This document shows positions 43,082 through 58,413 of a stretch of 64,000 bases of DNA, one piece after another. The notes beneath the pieces are model-generated. The model saw nothing but the letters and a program-made list of their open reading frames with translations, made no database searches and was not told where the DNA came from. Each line of letters opens with the position of its first letter. The first letter of the stretch is position 1. The position numbers and the translations under genes are program-made. Source of the DNA: Limnoperna fortunei (taxonomy: Eukaryota; Mollusca; Bivalvia; Mytilida; Modiolidae); assembly GCA_944474755.1 (NCBI GenBank), contig OX104112.1:53332774-53396773 (forward strand), written 5' to 3'.

Positions 43082-45599
43082 TTTGTGATTTTTACAGGCT
43101 TTTGTAATGACTGTTACATTGCAAACAACACATATTTAGTGCATATCGTTCGTGTAATTGGAAAATTTTAATTTGAATATGACTTATTAAAATATGTAAA
43201 ACGCACTATGCGTTTCATTTTTGAGTACTTTTATCATAGACATGATACAGTTTTGATGAGAAACAACTTTAAAGTTATTACATACAAAACAAGTGGTTCT
43301 AATAACGTTTTTATCAAAAGTAAAATATGAATGCTATTGATTTTACCTCTTTTGATCTGACTTTAAGTATTCCATGATTTACAATGCGTATAACCCTAGA
43401 TCAATAATATTATACCTCTATCTGCGAACTGCCTTTGAGACTCTCTTACTTTAAAACATGAGATAAAAAAAGTAGTTCATATTTCCTAATTCAAAATAAA
43501 AGACACTCGCTTGGTCTAACGAACACTTAACGTCAAATTATATTTGGTCAAACACTTTTTAACATTTAGCTTCTTAAAGTTGAACGAAGACTTCTATAGT
43601 GTTAATTAAAATACTTTTTTGCAATCAGCGCATATTACAAACAAGTAAACTTGGTGTTAGATTGTTCTCAAAATAGACTCTTTTTTATACTTTATATTTC
43701 TTTAATTGATGTTTGTTGTCCTTACGTCATCCGCGAAATCGTGTATGGTTGTGAATAATAAGTAATCCACGTTATAACTAAAATGTGGGTATGCGATTTT
43801 TTCAAGGCATTAAGATTATTACTTCAATAGCACATAATATATATTTTATTGAATAACGTTTTAATATAATATTTTTGGAAATTTTAAAATTACAAAATTC
43901 AAACCGCATACAAAGTTACATGTATTGCAATATTAGGCAGGTTTTCTATCAATCTGTGTACACAGAACGTTACGTTTAGGTGTCTTGCCTTAGATATGTA
44001 GCCGTAGTTATCCTGATTAGCTGATTAGCCTTAACTACAGATCATAGATCGTTATCCTATATTATAATTCTTGCGCAATACATTTGACCAGATAAATAAC
44101 ACATAAAAGCAATACACATTTGCATATTACAACATCCTTTTGGAATCTTAATCGATTAGAGAAGCAAATGAAAACCACCTTACTACAAATGACATCATAC
44201 AATCAATCAAGCGGTCCACGAAATACACAGCTTTGAGTGTAGAGCTGAGTTCTAGTTTGAATTCGCCAAAAAACAGGTCAAATTTCAGGACATTACTAAA
44301 TTTATTTCAATTAGTCCTGGTAACAGATCTTGTTAAACCACATAACACTATCCCGCTAACAGATTAATTTATATTACGGTTAAAAACAATAACTTTTCAG
44401 TTCTGATGAACACATTAATTCCTTACGAAATTATGTGAATCTAAACACAGAAGATTAGGAATCTTTTGCTACGAAACAGCAAGACTGACTAAAGATCACC
44501 TTGCATATCTGTAATGTGGAAAAGTTATTTCAATGGTTTGTGTAGATATATTGATCAACACAGTTTTGAAAACTAATACAAAAATGTTGAATGTACCTCT
44601 TTCTGCAGTTATACCATAAAAATACTCATAAAAATATCCAACTGTCTATACGATCTATGATAACAAAAGTTTATATTCCGTTTGGTGTTTAAAATTTGAA
44701 TGATTTGCATGAACAGTACCTATTTATCCCGTAAATTGTATATATTTTTTTTACCTCAAACGGCATCAGTAAAATGAAAAAAGTATTTGCGAGTGATAAA
44801 ACTTAGTAACTTATTTTATGGAGAGGATATATATATAGGCTTGGTTCTGCTATCTAATCCAATTCATATATATCATGAACAAATTATGTTAAATCAAAAT
44901 CAAATCAAAACTTAGAAACTTATTTTAATTTAGTAATGAATTATTGCCCTCTGCAAAATATGACATTGACTATAATATCACGTTTTAAACGTATAATTTC
45001 AAATTACAATATACAGTTTTTTCTATGTTTTATTTCAAAAGACGCAGGAGTTGTATATACGAAATCAACAATCAACCAATGGATGTTGACAATTATATCT
45101 AATATATATATTGAACAAATTGTTTGAGCAGTAAACAACACTATTGAGGTTGCCATTAAGCAATGATACCAGTAACGAAACCATGGAACAACTCGTTACC
45201 TTGTCGGGACCCTTTATCCCCCCAGTACCTTTAACTTCTACTGCAAACACAGTTATGAACTAAATAGCGGCACAGATGACTGCATTTGTTAATATGAAAT
45301 AAAATACTACACATATTCGATGGGCTCATTTTCGGTAAGACAGTATTCGGTCGAGAACGTTTGGTTTAGTAAAAAAGTCGATGATTGAACATAATAAATA
45401 AATGGCCTTTGAGTTGGAGCTACATGTTATAGACTCCATTAAACACGAGGTAACTGCCACAGATAGGAACGTTTATTATCGGCTGATAAGGTCAGTACAA
45501 AATAAAAAATCAATTGTCCAAGAAAACACGAGTGTCCATTATAAATTCTCAAAGATTATTTAATTTTATTAGTTTTGGAATGTCAAAATTACTATTGAT
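43082..45599. other. Non-coding stretch, nothing recognised
   Basis: About 2.5 kb of AT-rich sequence without coding or repeat signals I can support. Confidence 0.45.
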
Positions 45600-45808
45600 T
45601 ACCGGACGAATCGATGCTAAGGTTGCATTCAAGTTTTACTTCTGGTAGAGTGTGCTCGACTCCAAGTTTCATTAAAAAGGATTGTTACTTTTAATGTCAA
45701 ATATTAGAAATTTTCCACAGGTATTTGGCTTCTAAGCTAATGATGAAAGGGGTTACACTCTTGTTGAACAGTCACTGAAAATGGCGTTAAACCTTAGTCA
45801 GACAAAAT
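45600..45808 (+). repeat. SINE family S1, copy i (diverged)
   Basis: GGTTGCATTCAAGTTTTACTTCTGG-AGAGTGTGCTCGACTCCAAGT, ATTAAAAAGGATTGTTA and the end ACTGAAAATGGCGTTAAACC. Confidence 0.65.
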
Positions 45809-47539
45809 ATCCAGTAAGAATATGATGGAAATAGTAGGAATAAAACATACTGCAAAGGATGTTTCATATTTATAAATTATAGAGATTGATGTAAAACCGT
45901 AACATGATACAAATAACGAATATGAATAATACAAAAACTTCCATTAAAACTATGTTCTACTTTACTGCAATTATTTGATGTCGGATCATTGTTGTATTAT
46001 AATTAAATTTATTGTGAGATTGCAAGTGTCTAGGGTTAGAAATTATATTTATTAGCTGTTGATTTCCTTAAAACCAATCTATATTGTACTATTATTGTAT
46101 AAACAGAAAATATTGTCAGACTGTATAATAAATGTTTCTGTTTTTGACAAAAAGACGACAATTTTCCAGGCACATGCAAGAAAATACCGTAGCTATTCTA
46201 AATGGGAAACTAAACATTATAAAACATCAGTGAATCTATAAATCTATCTTAAATCAACTTTTATATTATTTTGTAATTCTAAAATTGATTTAAAGATAAG
46301 TTGTTTGTTTACATACTTAAAAATATTATATTATATATTTTATAAAGTTAAATGTAGTTTTTTTTAAACTGTGGTCGAAAGTTTCAAACAGATGAAGCCA
46401 TACTTATCTAAGATCACTAGATAATAAGTTAATTGTCTGAACAAACACAACCTATTCGCTCGCATTGCGATTTGATAGTTAAAGACCTGGTTGTTTCCTA
46501 TAGCATGCATGTGCTAGTAGACTATGCTCAAAAAGGCCGCAGAACAATGACAGGACACAGGTCAAATTTTGAAAAAAATCTGATTCTTATTTAAGATCAA
46601 TATATATAACTAGAAATTGGCTCAAACAATTATTTTGTGAGAATATTATAACAGTTAAGACAATGAGGGACGAACTATATTATTTTCATTATCTTCTGGG
46701 TAGGCTGTAATGTCTTTCAGGCGGAATTGTGCGTTCATCCAAACAATAGCTAAGTCTGCTACTGTGCGAAGAAATTATTTGGCGTATATTTTGAGCTGGA
46801 ACCCCAGAAGTCGAATTAAACGATAGAATTAAAGATAATTATTTAACAATTGGGGACTTGTTTCAACCTAAAATAGCGCCACCTGATATAAGATAACATG
46901 CGTACATTGGACACATTTCAACTAACTTTCTGAAGCAGTAGTTATTCTCTCGGTTTATATTTTTCAAGGAAACATTTCTGTTTGTATCTGTTTCTTCCAT
47001 AAAGGCAGATCATTTTGCTTACTCATAGTCGTAGAAAGGTTTCTTAAAATTGTATTATAATTGTGCTATAAAGCAAGAGTCTTTAAAGTGATAGGAGTTT
47101 ATCTGACGTTTTAATTGGGCTTACATTGCTGTCTTTAATTTTTCTTTAGTTACGCTTGTTACGTCGCATTTGTGTAGTGTATAATGAGTCGCGTTATACC
47201 ATTGATTTATCTTATCTTCTTTCATGTTCTGTCTTTTATATAGCATTGACATTGTCATCCAGAATACAAAATTATACAAAATCTATTATCTTATAGATCA
47301 TTATCTGTTGCATTATCTGTTATATTAGGTTTTAATTTATTCATAAAATGACAAATATTTAATATACTGCTACTTTACAAAAATGAATTGAAATTGAAAA
47401 ACAGAACAATAATTTGAGCACATATGGATTTTTTAGTATATTGGAAGAGGCTGAAACTTATCTGTATTGTCCTGTTCCATAATCGGCAATCAGAAAATCA
47501 ACCTCATGCTAAAGAAGAAATCATAAAAAGCTCATATGT
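45809..47539. other. Non-coding stretch, nothing recognised
   Basis: No ORF above 60 codons and no repeat matched. Confidence 0.45.
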
Positions 47540-47916
47540 ATACCCCCGCACATTTTTGGGGGGTATATAGGAAACACCCTGTCTGTCTGTCCGTTCTGTC
47601 TACATCCCTTGTAAGCGCTTCTTCTCCTTAACCCCCTGACAGATTTTAATGAACTTTTACATGAAGGAAGTACATCATATGTAGATGTGCCTGTAGTATT
47701 TTCGTCGCTGTCGGATATAATTCAGGGGAGATAATTGGACTTAGACTTTTATAGTATTCAGTGGGAGACCTCGTAAGCGCATCTCCTCCTAAACCGCTTT
47801 TGATGAAGCGTTACATGAAGGCAGTACATCATATGTAGATGTGTATGAAGAATTTTCGTTTCTGTCGGATATTATTCAGGGGAGATAATTGGACTTGAAG
47901 GCGAAGCTGGGGGTAT
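47540..47916. repeat. Short inverted-repeat element with internal duplication
   Basis: Ends are inverted: ATACCCCCGC at 47540 and GCTGGGGGTAT at 47906-47916. Inside, a unit of about 150-165 bases (CGTAAGCGC, CATGAAGG-AGTACATCATATGTAGATGTG, CAGGGGAGATAATTGGACTT) occurs twice. Confidence 0.75.
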
Positions 47917-48034
47917 CCCCTTTTGAGCGTGCTTATAGTCGACACTTGTTGATTCTGGTTGCATGTCAGATATGAAGTCTACGTGAATCATGATTTCAAG
48001 ATTCAAAATATATTCCGAGTATATTAGCAAAGAT

Positions 48035-48335
48035 TACGTTGAACTCGCATTTGATGTAAGTATTGTTCCTTCAGTCATAATCTTGCGACTTCTAGTTGAA
48101 CACCTTCAACTTTATTTATAAAATATTGTAGTTTACTATCCCATATATGTCACAATACTCGATTAAAGGTCTCATGAAGGTTAAATATAGTTCTTCTAGT
48201 GATCAACCGTCTAGTTTAAATTTTAGTTTTCTAATAAGGTTAAGTCTGTTATAAGCTTTTGTAACTATTAGGTCTACGTTATTGTTCCAAGCACCGTCTT
48301 CTAAAAACACTAACCCATGTATTTATGTTTATCGA
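48035..48335 (-). pseudogene. LINE reverse-transcriptase remnant (thumb region)
   Basis: On the minus strand: HGLVFLEDGAWNNNVDLIVT, AYNRLNLIRKLKFKLDG, EELYLTFMRPLIEYCDIYG and then VEGVQLEVARL. These follow the order seen after the catalytic core in CR1/Jockey-like LINE ORF2 proteins. Stops and one frameshift break it, and no start or 3' tail is seen. Confidence 0.7.
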
Positions 48336-51300
48336 ATTGTTTTATCTACTCCCAACTGTACCTGTGGCTCCATCGAATACAGGACACTTAGGGAACAACA
48401 CTTATTTTCCATCGATATGTCTGTTCCACCAACCATAAAAATCTGCCTTTTTGGATAACGAGAATTATCCCCGGACACTTACATTAAAGTAGTCAAACAT
48501 GTTAAAAACTATATCATAAAAACTAAGAGATTCACTGCTTATTCACGTCTTTTTTTCTTTATTCACTTATATATTATAATGAACTTAAACATAATTTAAT
48601 TGTCAGGATAGTGTAATATAATCGACACTGTCATGCTCCTTCAGACAATATATGCAATGTATGTTATTTATATCTCTAAGCGAAAAGATTTAAATCAGCA
48701 TGTTGCTTTTTTGAAATACTTTTGTTTAAATGTTATACTTGCTAAAGTAACATTTTGTGACGTAATTGTACATTAATACAAAGAAATATTTTTACGCTAT
48801 TTGAATAAAACCATTTTTGAAATGGTAATAGTAGACTCAATGACTATAAAGATCAATTTAACTCTTTATCTGTCTCGCTAGAAAGTTTTCGTAAAAGTTT
48901 CTCTACTATGAGTTTTAGAATTTTAGTTTACATTAGTAGACAAAAAATCAAATGTTATTAAATATTTTTTAATTATGTTATAATGTACCATTCGTACTCC
49001 TTTTTTCATTGATTTAATATGTTTTCTTGTGTTTATTTAAAAATGTTCTCTTGTACATATGTGCATCTATAGCATATATATTAATAACGTGTTGCCTGTT
49101 TACTGATGTTTATTGTTAGCAAAGAAATAAACAATGATAAATTACGATGCATCAATAAAACCTTTAAAAGGGTCGGAGAGAAAACTGCCTGCTTGATGAA
49201 ATAATTATAGCTTCAAAATATAGTAGAACAAAATAGTAACAATATTTCGAAATTATTTAAACTGTACTGATAGTCTAGGATGATCATATTAGCTTAAACT
49301 ATAGTAAAATTCAGCGTCTTTTTGTGTTACAAATAAAAAATGCGTACCGCGTATAGTCGAACATTTGCTCCTTTTGCGATCCATAAAGACTTTATTTTGA
49401 AACTATCAATTGTTTCCTCAAAATATTCAGCCGTTTTGAAAAATGCAGCGGTTTTTCCATTTTGGGCGACTTGCATAGTAAATTTTGACCTAAATTAGAA
49501 CGGAAGTGTAACCTAGGTGCAGTTGATTGGTGCATTCAAAACCCTTCAGGCTTTGTCGTTCACGGGTGACGCGGGAAAGGTCTCGCGGATTGTTTGAATA
49601 CTATTATAAGTGACGATAAAGCTGACAAACGTTTTAAAATAATAATCGCTCCTTTTTGAAACAAAAATGGACGACTTACTGTAAACTTCCCGAAGCAAAA
49701 GTGATTTTATAAAGATGATTTGCGACATTTAAACAACCGAAACATAGTGTAAAATATGGGCAGCTTATCGTAGATAACTTTTGTCTACTGGATTTTAGTA
49801 CTAAAAAGATACAAAATGGAATGAGAAAAAATGCAAGAACGCAAACGCACTCCATTGAAAAGGGGAGGGGGTAGTGTTGACTGACAGTATTATAGTTTTT
49901 TATATGCGAATACTAGAAATGAAACCTAAGAACTTCATTTAAAGGATCGTATTATTTCTACAACATACATGCATATATTGGACTGGTAGATAAATTCTTG
50001 TTCTCCGTTTACTAGAACTTAAGATCAATGTTATAAATGTATAACAAATCTATTATTAAAATATTAAAGTAAAATAAAAATAACTATATAACTATACCTG
50101 ATTTTTTTCTGTTTTGAGGATTAACCTGGTGAAGCAATATGCACCCGACTACTGCTATTTGTCCTTGGTACTAAGGATAAATACAACCAGGACATATATT
50201 TCATATTTTGAATGACATTTAATCGATAAGCAGTCTGTATTATTTTGTAGTTTTATAAGCGTGTCAATAATAGTCTTAAACGTAGGATATAGATTAAAAA
50301 TAAAATAAGACGAGCGAAGGAGGTGGTGAGTGAACCATACAAAACCAAACCTAAAAGATACATTGCATAATTGTTTTTCTCTTTAATAGACCACATCATT
50401 ATCTGATAGCATTGAGAAAGGAAGCAAGTGTTAAATATCGGTTAACATGCAGTTATATGTTTTAAATCAGGCTTTGTTTGTGGTGATTTATATTTCTTTA
50501 ATTTTTGTTGTGTGTACATCAAATCGACAATCCAATTGTTTAAAAAATAAAGAAATTTTCATTTCGCTTTAATTTTAAGGTATTGTTTGGTATAGCCAAG
50601 CACTATATATATTTTACCAAGAAGCATTTAATACATAAAAAGTTAATTGTGAACACATAATTTTCGACTTTCAAAATAAAAAATAATTAACTGTGTTGAG
50701 ATGCCAACACAAATGTCTTCCAAACGAACCCTTTTTAACTCAGGACACCAAAATCTACCTACAAACACCAATTTTTGTTCGAAATCGAACGAAGTTGATT
50801 TTTTCAGGGGGAGGTGGTCGGGGTGTGATTTAATGGTCGTATTACAACTCTAGTCAAATTTTTACCGCCGCTAAAATCCTCAGGATAGTCAACTATATAG
50901 GTGTATCAAAATATAGCTTTATCCCACACATCGCAGAAATGTTTAAATTTTAAGTTTGATATCACAACTTCAGGTCAGCTTAAAAATATCCACAAATTTT
51001 GTGTCAACCTTTAAGACAACGACCAGATTAAGAAGAGAAAAGAAGATTTATGAACAAGTTGTACTGTGTTTTGAAGCCAACACAAATGTAACTTAGTGTG
51101 TAAGTCATAATTAGTAATAATACTGTGTAAAGATGAAAACACAGATTTCTCCCAAAACGAAACCAACAATTGAGTTTGAAATATTGATTGCACAACTTTA
51201 GGATAGGTATAAAATATGCACAGTGTCGTATCTGTAAGAAAACTGTCGGCAAGAAAAAAGAAAGAAAAATGAAAAGTAAAACAATCTGTCTCTCAAATCT

Positions 51301-52819
51301 TCGTTTAGGAGACATACAAATAATGAGTAATCTAGAATCTATTTTTTGTACATATTGGGTGTGTCATTGAATGTCAAAACTCAACAAGGTATAGTCTTTC
51401 AACATCACAAAAAAGGAAAAGCCTTTATCTTTCTCCACATTCGTAATGTTTTTTTATAAATCTGTTAATTACATATTGACTGTTAAATGCAAGTATATTA
51501 CTTACTAGAAGAATGTGTTTGACAAAAAAATAAGGAATTAAACTTAATGTAATACTTAGTACTTTTAAGGCTTTGTTAGTGAATACTATTTTGACCATTC
51601 AACTGTCAAACTATTTTAGTCGTCAATTTGAAATCAAACGCAAAAAGTCATATTTGTATATCATGTTTATAGTATTTACCATAAAATGAGACTTAAATTT
51701 AAACTGGTTTAAGGACAAGAAAGACGGTCCTACAACCACACAATGTGCAAGTATCACATTGTTGATTTTGTTCTAAACTAAGTAATACATTTCAAGACAT
51801 ACTTTATACCCACAGAGAGGCTAAATCAATATTATTTATCATTTACCGCAGCTTTAAATAACTCATACTTCCACTCTTTAACGATTCTTTATAAGTGCGT
51901 TATAACTTAAGTAAGAATGAAGTAGTGTTTGAAGTATAAGTTTGAAGCTATTTGTTTGCATTAATCAAATCGCCTAGTTGTCTACCTACCTACCTACCTT
52001 CTTTCTTTCTTTCTGCTGACTTTAGTCTGTTCTATCTCGTTTTATGCTTGTCTCTTCTTCCTCCTAGAGCAGAGATTTGTGAGACTGTTTGATGATCGTG
52101 TGAAAATGCCATACAATTTAACATTTTGTTTTTTTACCGTGCTCAGTAAATCATCAAAAGATTCAATGGCCTACGTTATTCTTTTCGTGATGAGGCCCCT
52201 TTCTTTTGGATACCTTTCAACTCACTTCACTGGTGAGAAGTCCTGATACAAAATGTTTGCACTCCAATTTTTCGAATGCCTTTGTAACTGATGGTATATC
52301 AAAGTGATAAAATTTATACCATTTACTCCGGTTCTGTTCCTATAACAGCAATTTTATCATAGTTAAGCGAAGCTAACCTGGCGACAGCCATATTGTTCGT
52401 ATTTTGTATTGTTCATATTTAAGCCAAAATGAATGTGAAGTAGCGTGGTGACGGGATATAAGTCACTTCGAGACGGAAAAAACGTAACGGAGACTGAATA
52501 CGACATATAATTTAGGCTCGTCTCCTATCAGTCTATTTCGGTACATGTGCATTCCTTTTCCTATCATACTGCTAGGCAAAACACCCATTCTGCTCAACAA
52601 ACCTTATTGCACTCTCGTGATTTAATGGTCTATACGATATCCAACCAAATCAAGAGTGAAATACATTTTACACTGAGCAGGATGTGTATTCTGATCCATA
52701 CGGAGTTGTTTTAAATGTCCGCCTTTTTTAATATTATCCTACTCTACCCATTTAACAAAATATTTATCTCATTCATGTGCAGTAGTTAGTTTAAACATAT
52801 TTTATTTGCAAATATTCAA
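48336..52819. other. Long non-coding stretch
   Basis: Nothing supported except a (CTAC)n(CTTT)n microsatellite at 51981-52014. Small ORFs (for example 51028-51315 minus) look like chance. Confidence 0.45.
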
Positions 52820-53765
52820 ATATTGGATAGGACTCGAGTTATTCCAACTCACAAGGTCTTCTCCATACATTTTTACAACATACAAACAATAGTGGTACAG
52901 ATAACGACAAGTGTAATACATACAATTTTGATTTACATGAGAACAAGACAAAAACAAAAGAAAGAGAGAGGAAAAAAAATTATGATAGAAGGAAAAAATG
53001 TACCTCTTTAAGTGTTAAAATAGAAGAACAAAAATGAAATCAGTCTAAACTGAAACGACCAGAGTGCCTAATGAACTGCTGTATTGTCTCAAAGTTGGCT
53101 ACATTTGCATTCCTGTCAAGGATATAGCTCCCGAACAGAATTAAAGTTATTTTATCCTCTCCAGTGTCCGGAAGAATATCAATATATTGCCCTCGTTGCA
53201 CAGTATACAAAGGACACTCAAGAAAGAAATGAATACTATCTTCAACTGGCCAACAACAAGAACATCTTTGGTCAGCCACTATGCCCACCCTGAACAGATC
53301 AGCCTTAAGTGTACTACTCATATGCCTTAGTCTGGTGTGTAAAATATTGAGTTTTCTATTACCATAGCTATAGTACGATGGTGGTTGAATAGTAGGGTTT
53401 TGGTTTTTCAATACCCTTTTAAAGTTATCTAATGTCGGTATATTTCTAAGCCGTAGGTCAAGACTATTCCACAAGATAGTGGTAGATGGTATGAATGACC
53501 TAGAAAACGTCTCGATACGTGTTTGAGGGTGAACATAGTTTTCTTGGTTTCTAAGGTTATATCTGTTTGTATTTCCAATTATTGGAGTCAAACAGTCAGA
53601 TAAATAACCAGGGACTCTGCCGTTATGGATACGGTGAAACAAGCAGAGTTTTCGTCGTCTACGACGGTCAGCTAGTGTTTCCCATCCTGTTTCAAAGTAT
53701 AGAGTAAGTGCAGTAGTTTTGTAGAATAAGCGTAAAAGCCTGCTAGGACTTGTACATCGCAAAAA
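52820..53765 (-). mobile_element. 5'-truncated LINE tail
   Basis: A 240-codon frame (53762 down to 53040) without a break codes for the C-terminal end of a LINE ORF2: TGWETLADRRRRRKLCLFHR, RYNLRNQENY, IPSTTILWNSLDLRLRN, YGNRKLNILHTRLRHMSS and the terminal zinc-like CSCCWPVEDSIHFFLECPLY. The RT core is absent, so the insertion is truncated near 53765. The 3' UTR probably runs to about 52820, but no poly(A) or repeat tail is clear. The intact frame suggests a fairly recent insertion. Confidence 0.8.
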
Positions 53766-56700
53766 GGAAATTTATGCTACCAAATCATTATCAATATGTG
53801 ATGTAACGTATGTCGTTACGTGCGATTATGTTCGAACAAACCACAAAACTTTTCCCACCTCCACCGCATATGACCTTGCCTGAATGGTTTCGAACCGACA
53901 ATAATTGTCCTCCTAGTTTACAGTTACGTTCTAATTTAGGTCAAAGGTTACTATTTAAAATCGCCCTATCAAAATGAAAAAAATCCTCCAAAGCACTGAT
54001 TAAATGGGGAAAATAATCGATGATTTCAATTTGCATCTTTTTTGGGTCTTTAAAAGGGCCATAAGATCTACTATCAATAATATTCTGCGAAGGTACGCTG
54101 ATTTTTACTATAGTCCAATTCAAACAAAAATGAGTATTTTGTACCGACTGGAATTGTTGCAGAACTTACTATAAAACTATCGATAGCATGCTTAGTTGGC
54201 GGCTAAGAGTATCTCACATTGACGTGTCGTCAAGTAATAAAGCGTGAAACTTAGCGAGTGTGTTAACTTGTTTTTGCACGTAAATGAATGATTGAATGAA
54301 TGAATTAATCAATCAAACAATCATTTGATCAACAAATCAAACGTGAAAACGGAGTAACAGGGTGCTAAATCTAAAGGAAAGTCATATTTAACTCCATTTA
54401 AATATATTACGATGTTAACTGCCTTATCGTCAACTGCACTTAGAATGTTTTATACTTCGTTTCTTTGATAAAAAAAGGTATGTGTAAAAGGAATAAGGAA
54501 TGCCATTAAATTTACTCACAGCGTATGTGCCCTCGTTTTGAAACATGCTGCAAGATTTTGTCATGGCTGTGTGGAAAGGAACATTTTTAGGAAATGACAC
54601 TTCATTTTTGTTCTGCTAAACTAGTTTTATGTTGATTTAACATGTAAGTTTTCGAACATTTCCAATGAATATCAGATATAATGTTGCGTAGCTACTGACA
54701 ATCAAAACCTGACTTTTTCTCGTGATATTTTTGTCAGAATGATGACCTCCGAGGTCTAGTGTACAAAGTGTTTTTCGAGTCAATAAATTATATAACATGC
54801 CAGAAGACAATATTGGATACATTAGCCTGTTGAAGTTAATTAATTGACTTTTAAAAAAGATATTTCCAGACATTTAGTTGACTTTTGAAATTGTTTATTT
54901 GAGTTTCGGAATCATTATATCAACCGCCGAGATGTCATTTATTCGTCTACCGATTCAAAATTTTAAAAATTTTGTAATTCCGTTTGGCCTTTTGTATTTA
55001 TGCACAACAACCAATTTGAATTATTTTATGAATTCAGGAATAGATACCTCTTTTTTCTTCAACTTTTCAAGACAAATCATTAACAAACAATACAGTTATT
55101 GAGAATTGATTACAGATTCATAAAATATATTAATCGTGGAGGGAATTATACGGATACTTTTTACTCTAAACACTTGATATATCAGCACACATATTGATAT
55201 TTAAAATTAACAAAAATATACAGATAAACTCACATAGAATAAAATATTCAACCGACAATATGTTTAAATTACAACTACAATAAAATCAAGTTGTTGGAAT
55301 TAAAAATGAAAATAAAATAAAAGTATTGACGATCCAAGTGTCATTGAACAGTTAAAACCGCAAAAAGATATTTCAATAAAAACAAAACATATTAACCGTC
55401 TAGTTTATTTGATACAAAATATTAGAATTTAAAATATTGCTGCTTTTACTTGGTTTAAGATGAACCGAAAATATCCAATTTTTGCCTAAATTTCCGGCAA
55501 ATGCAGCGTGACATTTGATAATGTGACGATTCATCTTGTTATGAGAATGTTTATCTCTTCTAGATAGTATTATTTGAAATTAATTAGGACATTAACGAGG
55601 TTTGAAGTAAACAATTTACCTAAGTTTTATTGATAGAAATAACATCGCCATGCATCTTCTTTCATAAGATGAACCTTGACACTGTTTCGCCGAAAGTATT
55701 TTACGGCGGATGTGTCTCCATCCAGGGGAAAATCGTTTCTATAAATAGCGGACTACGTACTTATTTTGACAGTTGATATTTCGGAACGGCTGATCGCTCG
55801 AGGTAAACAAACAATTGTAAAACATAACATTTATTGTATTATCATTATTACCGAAATATACTTGAATAATATTGATTCATTCACATTCGTGTTATTCATT
55901 TTAAACCCTTTTACATTCTGATTTGAATCACTTTTTGTCATTTAGAGTTTGTTGGTGAACATATAGTTATTAAAGGCTCATTACAAGGCCTCACGGGAGA
56001 GCTAGAATTGCAATTTTGCAGAATTGCAAATATCTTCGCAGCTTCCAAATCCTAAAACGAAAGCCCATGAAAAAGATGAAAAATACAGAAATTTGCGTCA
56101 AACCCATTAAACCAAAAAAATGTTTCCAAGTAGTACAGATAGAATTTAAGAAACCCCCGTATTTTGTGAACAATATAACGGTTGAACGTTATTTGGTTCG
56201 ATGTTTTGATCCTGAACCAGATTAATGCCACAATTCCATATCAATGGCAAGTGTCTCTGTTTTAAGACGTACCTCATTGTATATTCAAAGTTTAATCATA
56301 GTACATATACTGTAACATTATTAATTGATAATTTTGCTGACTTTTAACTTGTCCAATGCCTATTACTTTGGATGATTGATCTATATTACAAAAAGGACAC
56401 CATCCAACACAACCTAAAATCTACAAAATAAATCTTCACAATTACTATATTGAACACCAATCATGACAACAACACATGGACTACATTATAAAAAAATAAA
56501 CACATCGAATTTTATCTACCTTCGACATTATTGTGCATTATAAGATAGTGGTATCCAGTTGAGTCAATCCAAGACATTAAATCGGACATATACTGCTTGT
56601 TGATAAGTGCGAGTTACAACAAACGTATTAGACTAGGATTCGGAATAAAATTGTCTAGGCGGAATGACGTGAAATGATGTTAACGACTGCTGGCTAAATT

Positions 56701-57915
56701 TCGTGCACTCTAATTGTTTATTGACATTCAGGCAATTTTCTCGGGGTTTATCTACAAGATGCGTAAAAGCTCAAGATATTAAACAAACAGCAAACAATAT
56801 CGTTGGTCTCTGTTAAAATAAATTCATAGTGTTGAAAATAATTAGCTTGTCAGAAAATGATTTAGATGTATCTATTTACATTCTTTTCAAAGGTGCTGTT
56901 ATCAAAAGATCGAAACCCCCAAAACACCAAATACTTCTAGAGCTCAACGAAGAAGTCACATACATATTTGCAGTTTTGGAGGGAATGTAAAAACTGCTGT
57001 AGGTGCATATTTATTTGTTTCAAATTATTGATAATTGTTCCTCTTATGACCCCATTGAACACCGTTGTATAATAACTGATTTTGAACCGGAGCAAGGTTG
57101 CTCGACTCCTGAGTTTCTCGCCGGTTAAAACAGCTTCGACTATAGAATTAAAACTGGTCGTAACAAAAAATTACTAAGAGATTCGTAAACCACATTCAAA
57201 TATACCAAAATCGTAGGACATCATTAACAATAAAGTATGTGTTTGCGTCATGCATATAGAATCATCATAATACAGATACAACATACTCAAATTAAAGTAG
57301 ATTCAGCACAATAAATTATCTTCACATAAAACAGATGTTCAAAATACCGCAAACAATTACAGAAGTTTCTGTTTACTCCAACTTTTATGTAAAGATTTTT
57401 TCCGGAACACCAGGTTTTCTCAAGCGTAGAAAAAAAAGTGCTGAATAAAAACTTATAAACAAACATTTTTTTAGTCGTTATTCTTCTAACGCTCCTTAGT
57501 TTGTTTTTGTTTATTAGTAGTGTGGATAATAAAGTGGTGGATTCAAAATGTCGAAAATGGATATATAATTAGATTAATCTTGCAGCTGTTTCCGGTTTTC
57601 TTGTCTTTCAAAGGGTTGCAAATAATGGTTTTCGCAGACGATAACATTATGCCTGCGGAAAGCGAAGCGATAGCAAAGATGTGTTGAAGCTCGACAACAG
57701 ATAAGTCAATAAGCGGGCTAGAGGTTGACATATGGCTAAAAATATATCTCTTATGGTACGTTAACAGAATTCTCGACTATTAACGCTTGGACCTCTCGGT
57801 GGCTAACCACTCTAAATATTCAAATCGATAAGCTAGAATGCTCAATCGCGTTGATATATTTTTATGATTTGTAATGGAACTTACATGTACTAATGACTTA
57901 ATGTAATGTTTGTTT
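53766..57915. other. Long non-coding stretch, nothing recognised
   Basis: About 4 kb of AT-rich sequence. ORFs up to 78 codons have no recognisable content. Confidence 0.45.
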
Positions 57916-58126
57916 TCGTTTATTTTAATGGTGTTTCATGCCACTTTAAGAAGTTTTTTAGCTTTATCGCGGCGTCCAGCTTTATTGAGGAAAGAAACAA
58001 CAACACCCGGAGAAGACACCTGAACTGGTAATCCTTGTTCATTATGATAAGCTCGCGCACATCTTGTCCGCAAGTAGTCCCGAACTAACTACCCTAAACA
58101 TTAACTATTTAGCCATAGAGGCCACA
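57916..58126 (-). repeat. SINE family S1, copy j
   Basis: On plus: ATGGTGTTTCATGCCACTTTAAGAAG, GCGGCGTCCAGCTTTATTGAGG, GGTAATCCTTGTTCATTA, and the worn head ACTATTTAGCCATAGAGGCC. Confidence 0.75.
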
Positions 58127-58413
58127 GTAACGTATTGTGTTCAGTACAAAATATTAGCTTTAAGCAACACATTGAAAGATTTTCTGGATGAGAAGGGACA
58201 TTTGGTTAAAACCTTTATGTGAATATTTTGACTTATAATATTGTCTAAATTTGTATAAATGATATAATTTTGCACGATTGTTTTACCTGAACCCTATGAC
58301 ACCCAAGGTAAGGGAATATATACGATAATATGTAGGAAAAACGTATGGTATATAAAGGATAACTTTTGATGGATGTCTATTCAGAAGTAGGCACTGCGTA
58401 CTAATCTGAAACA

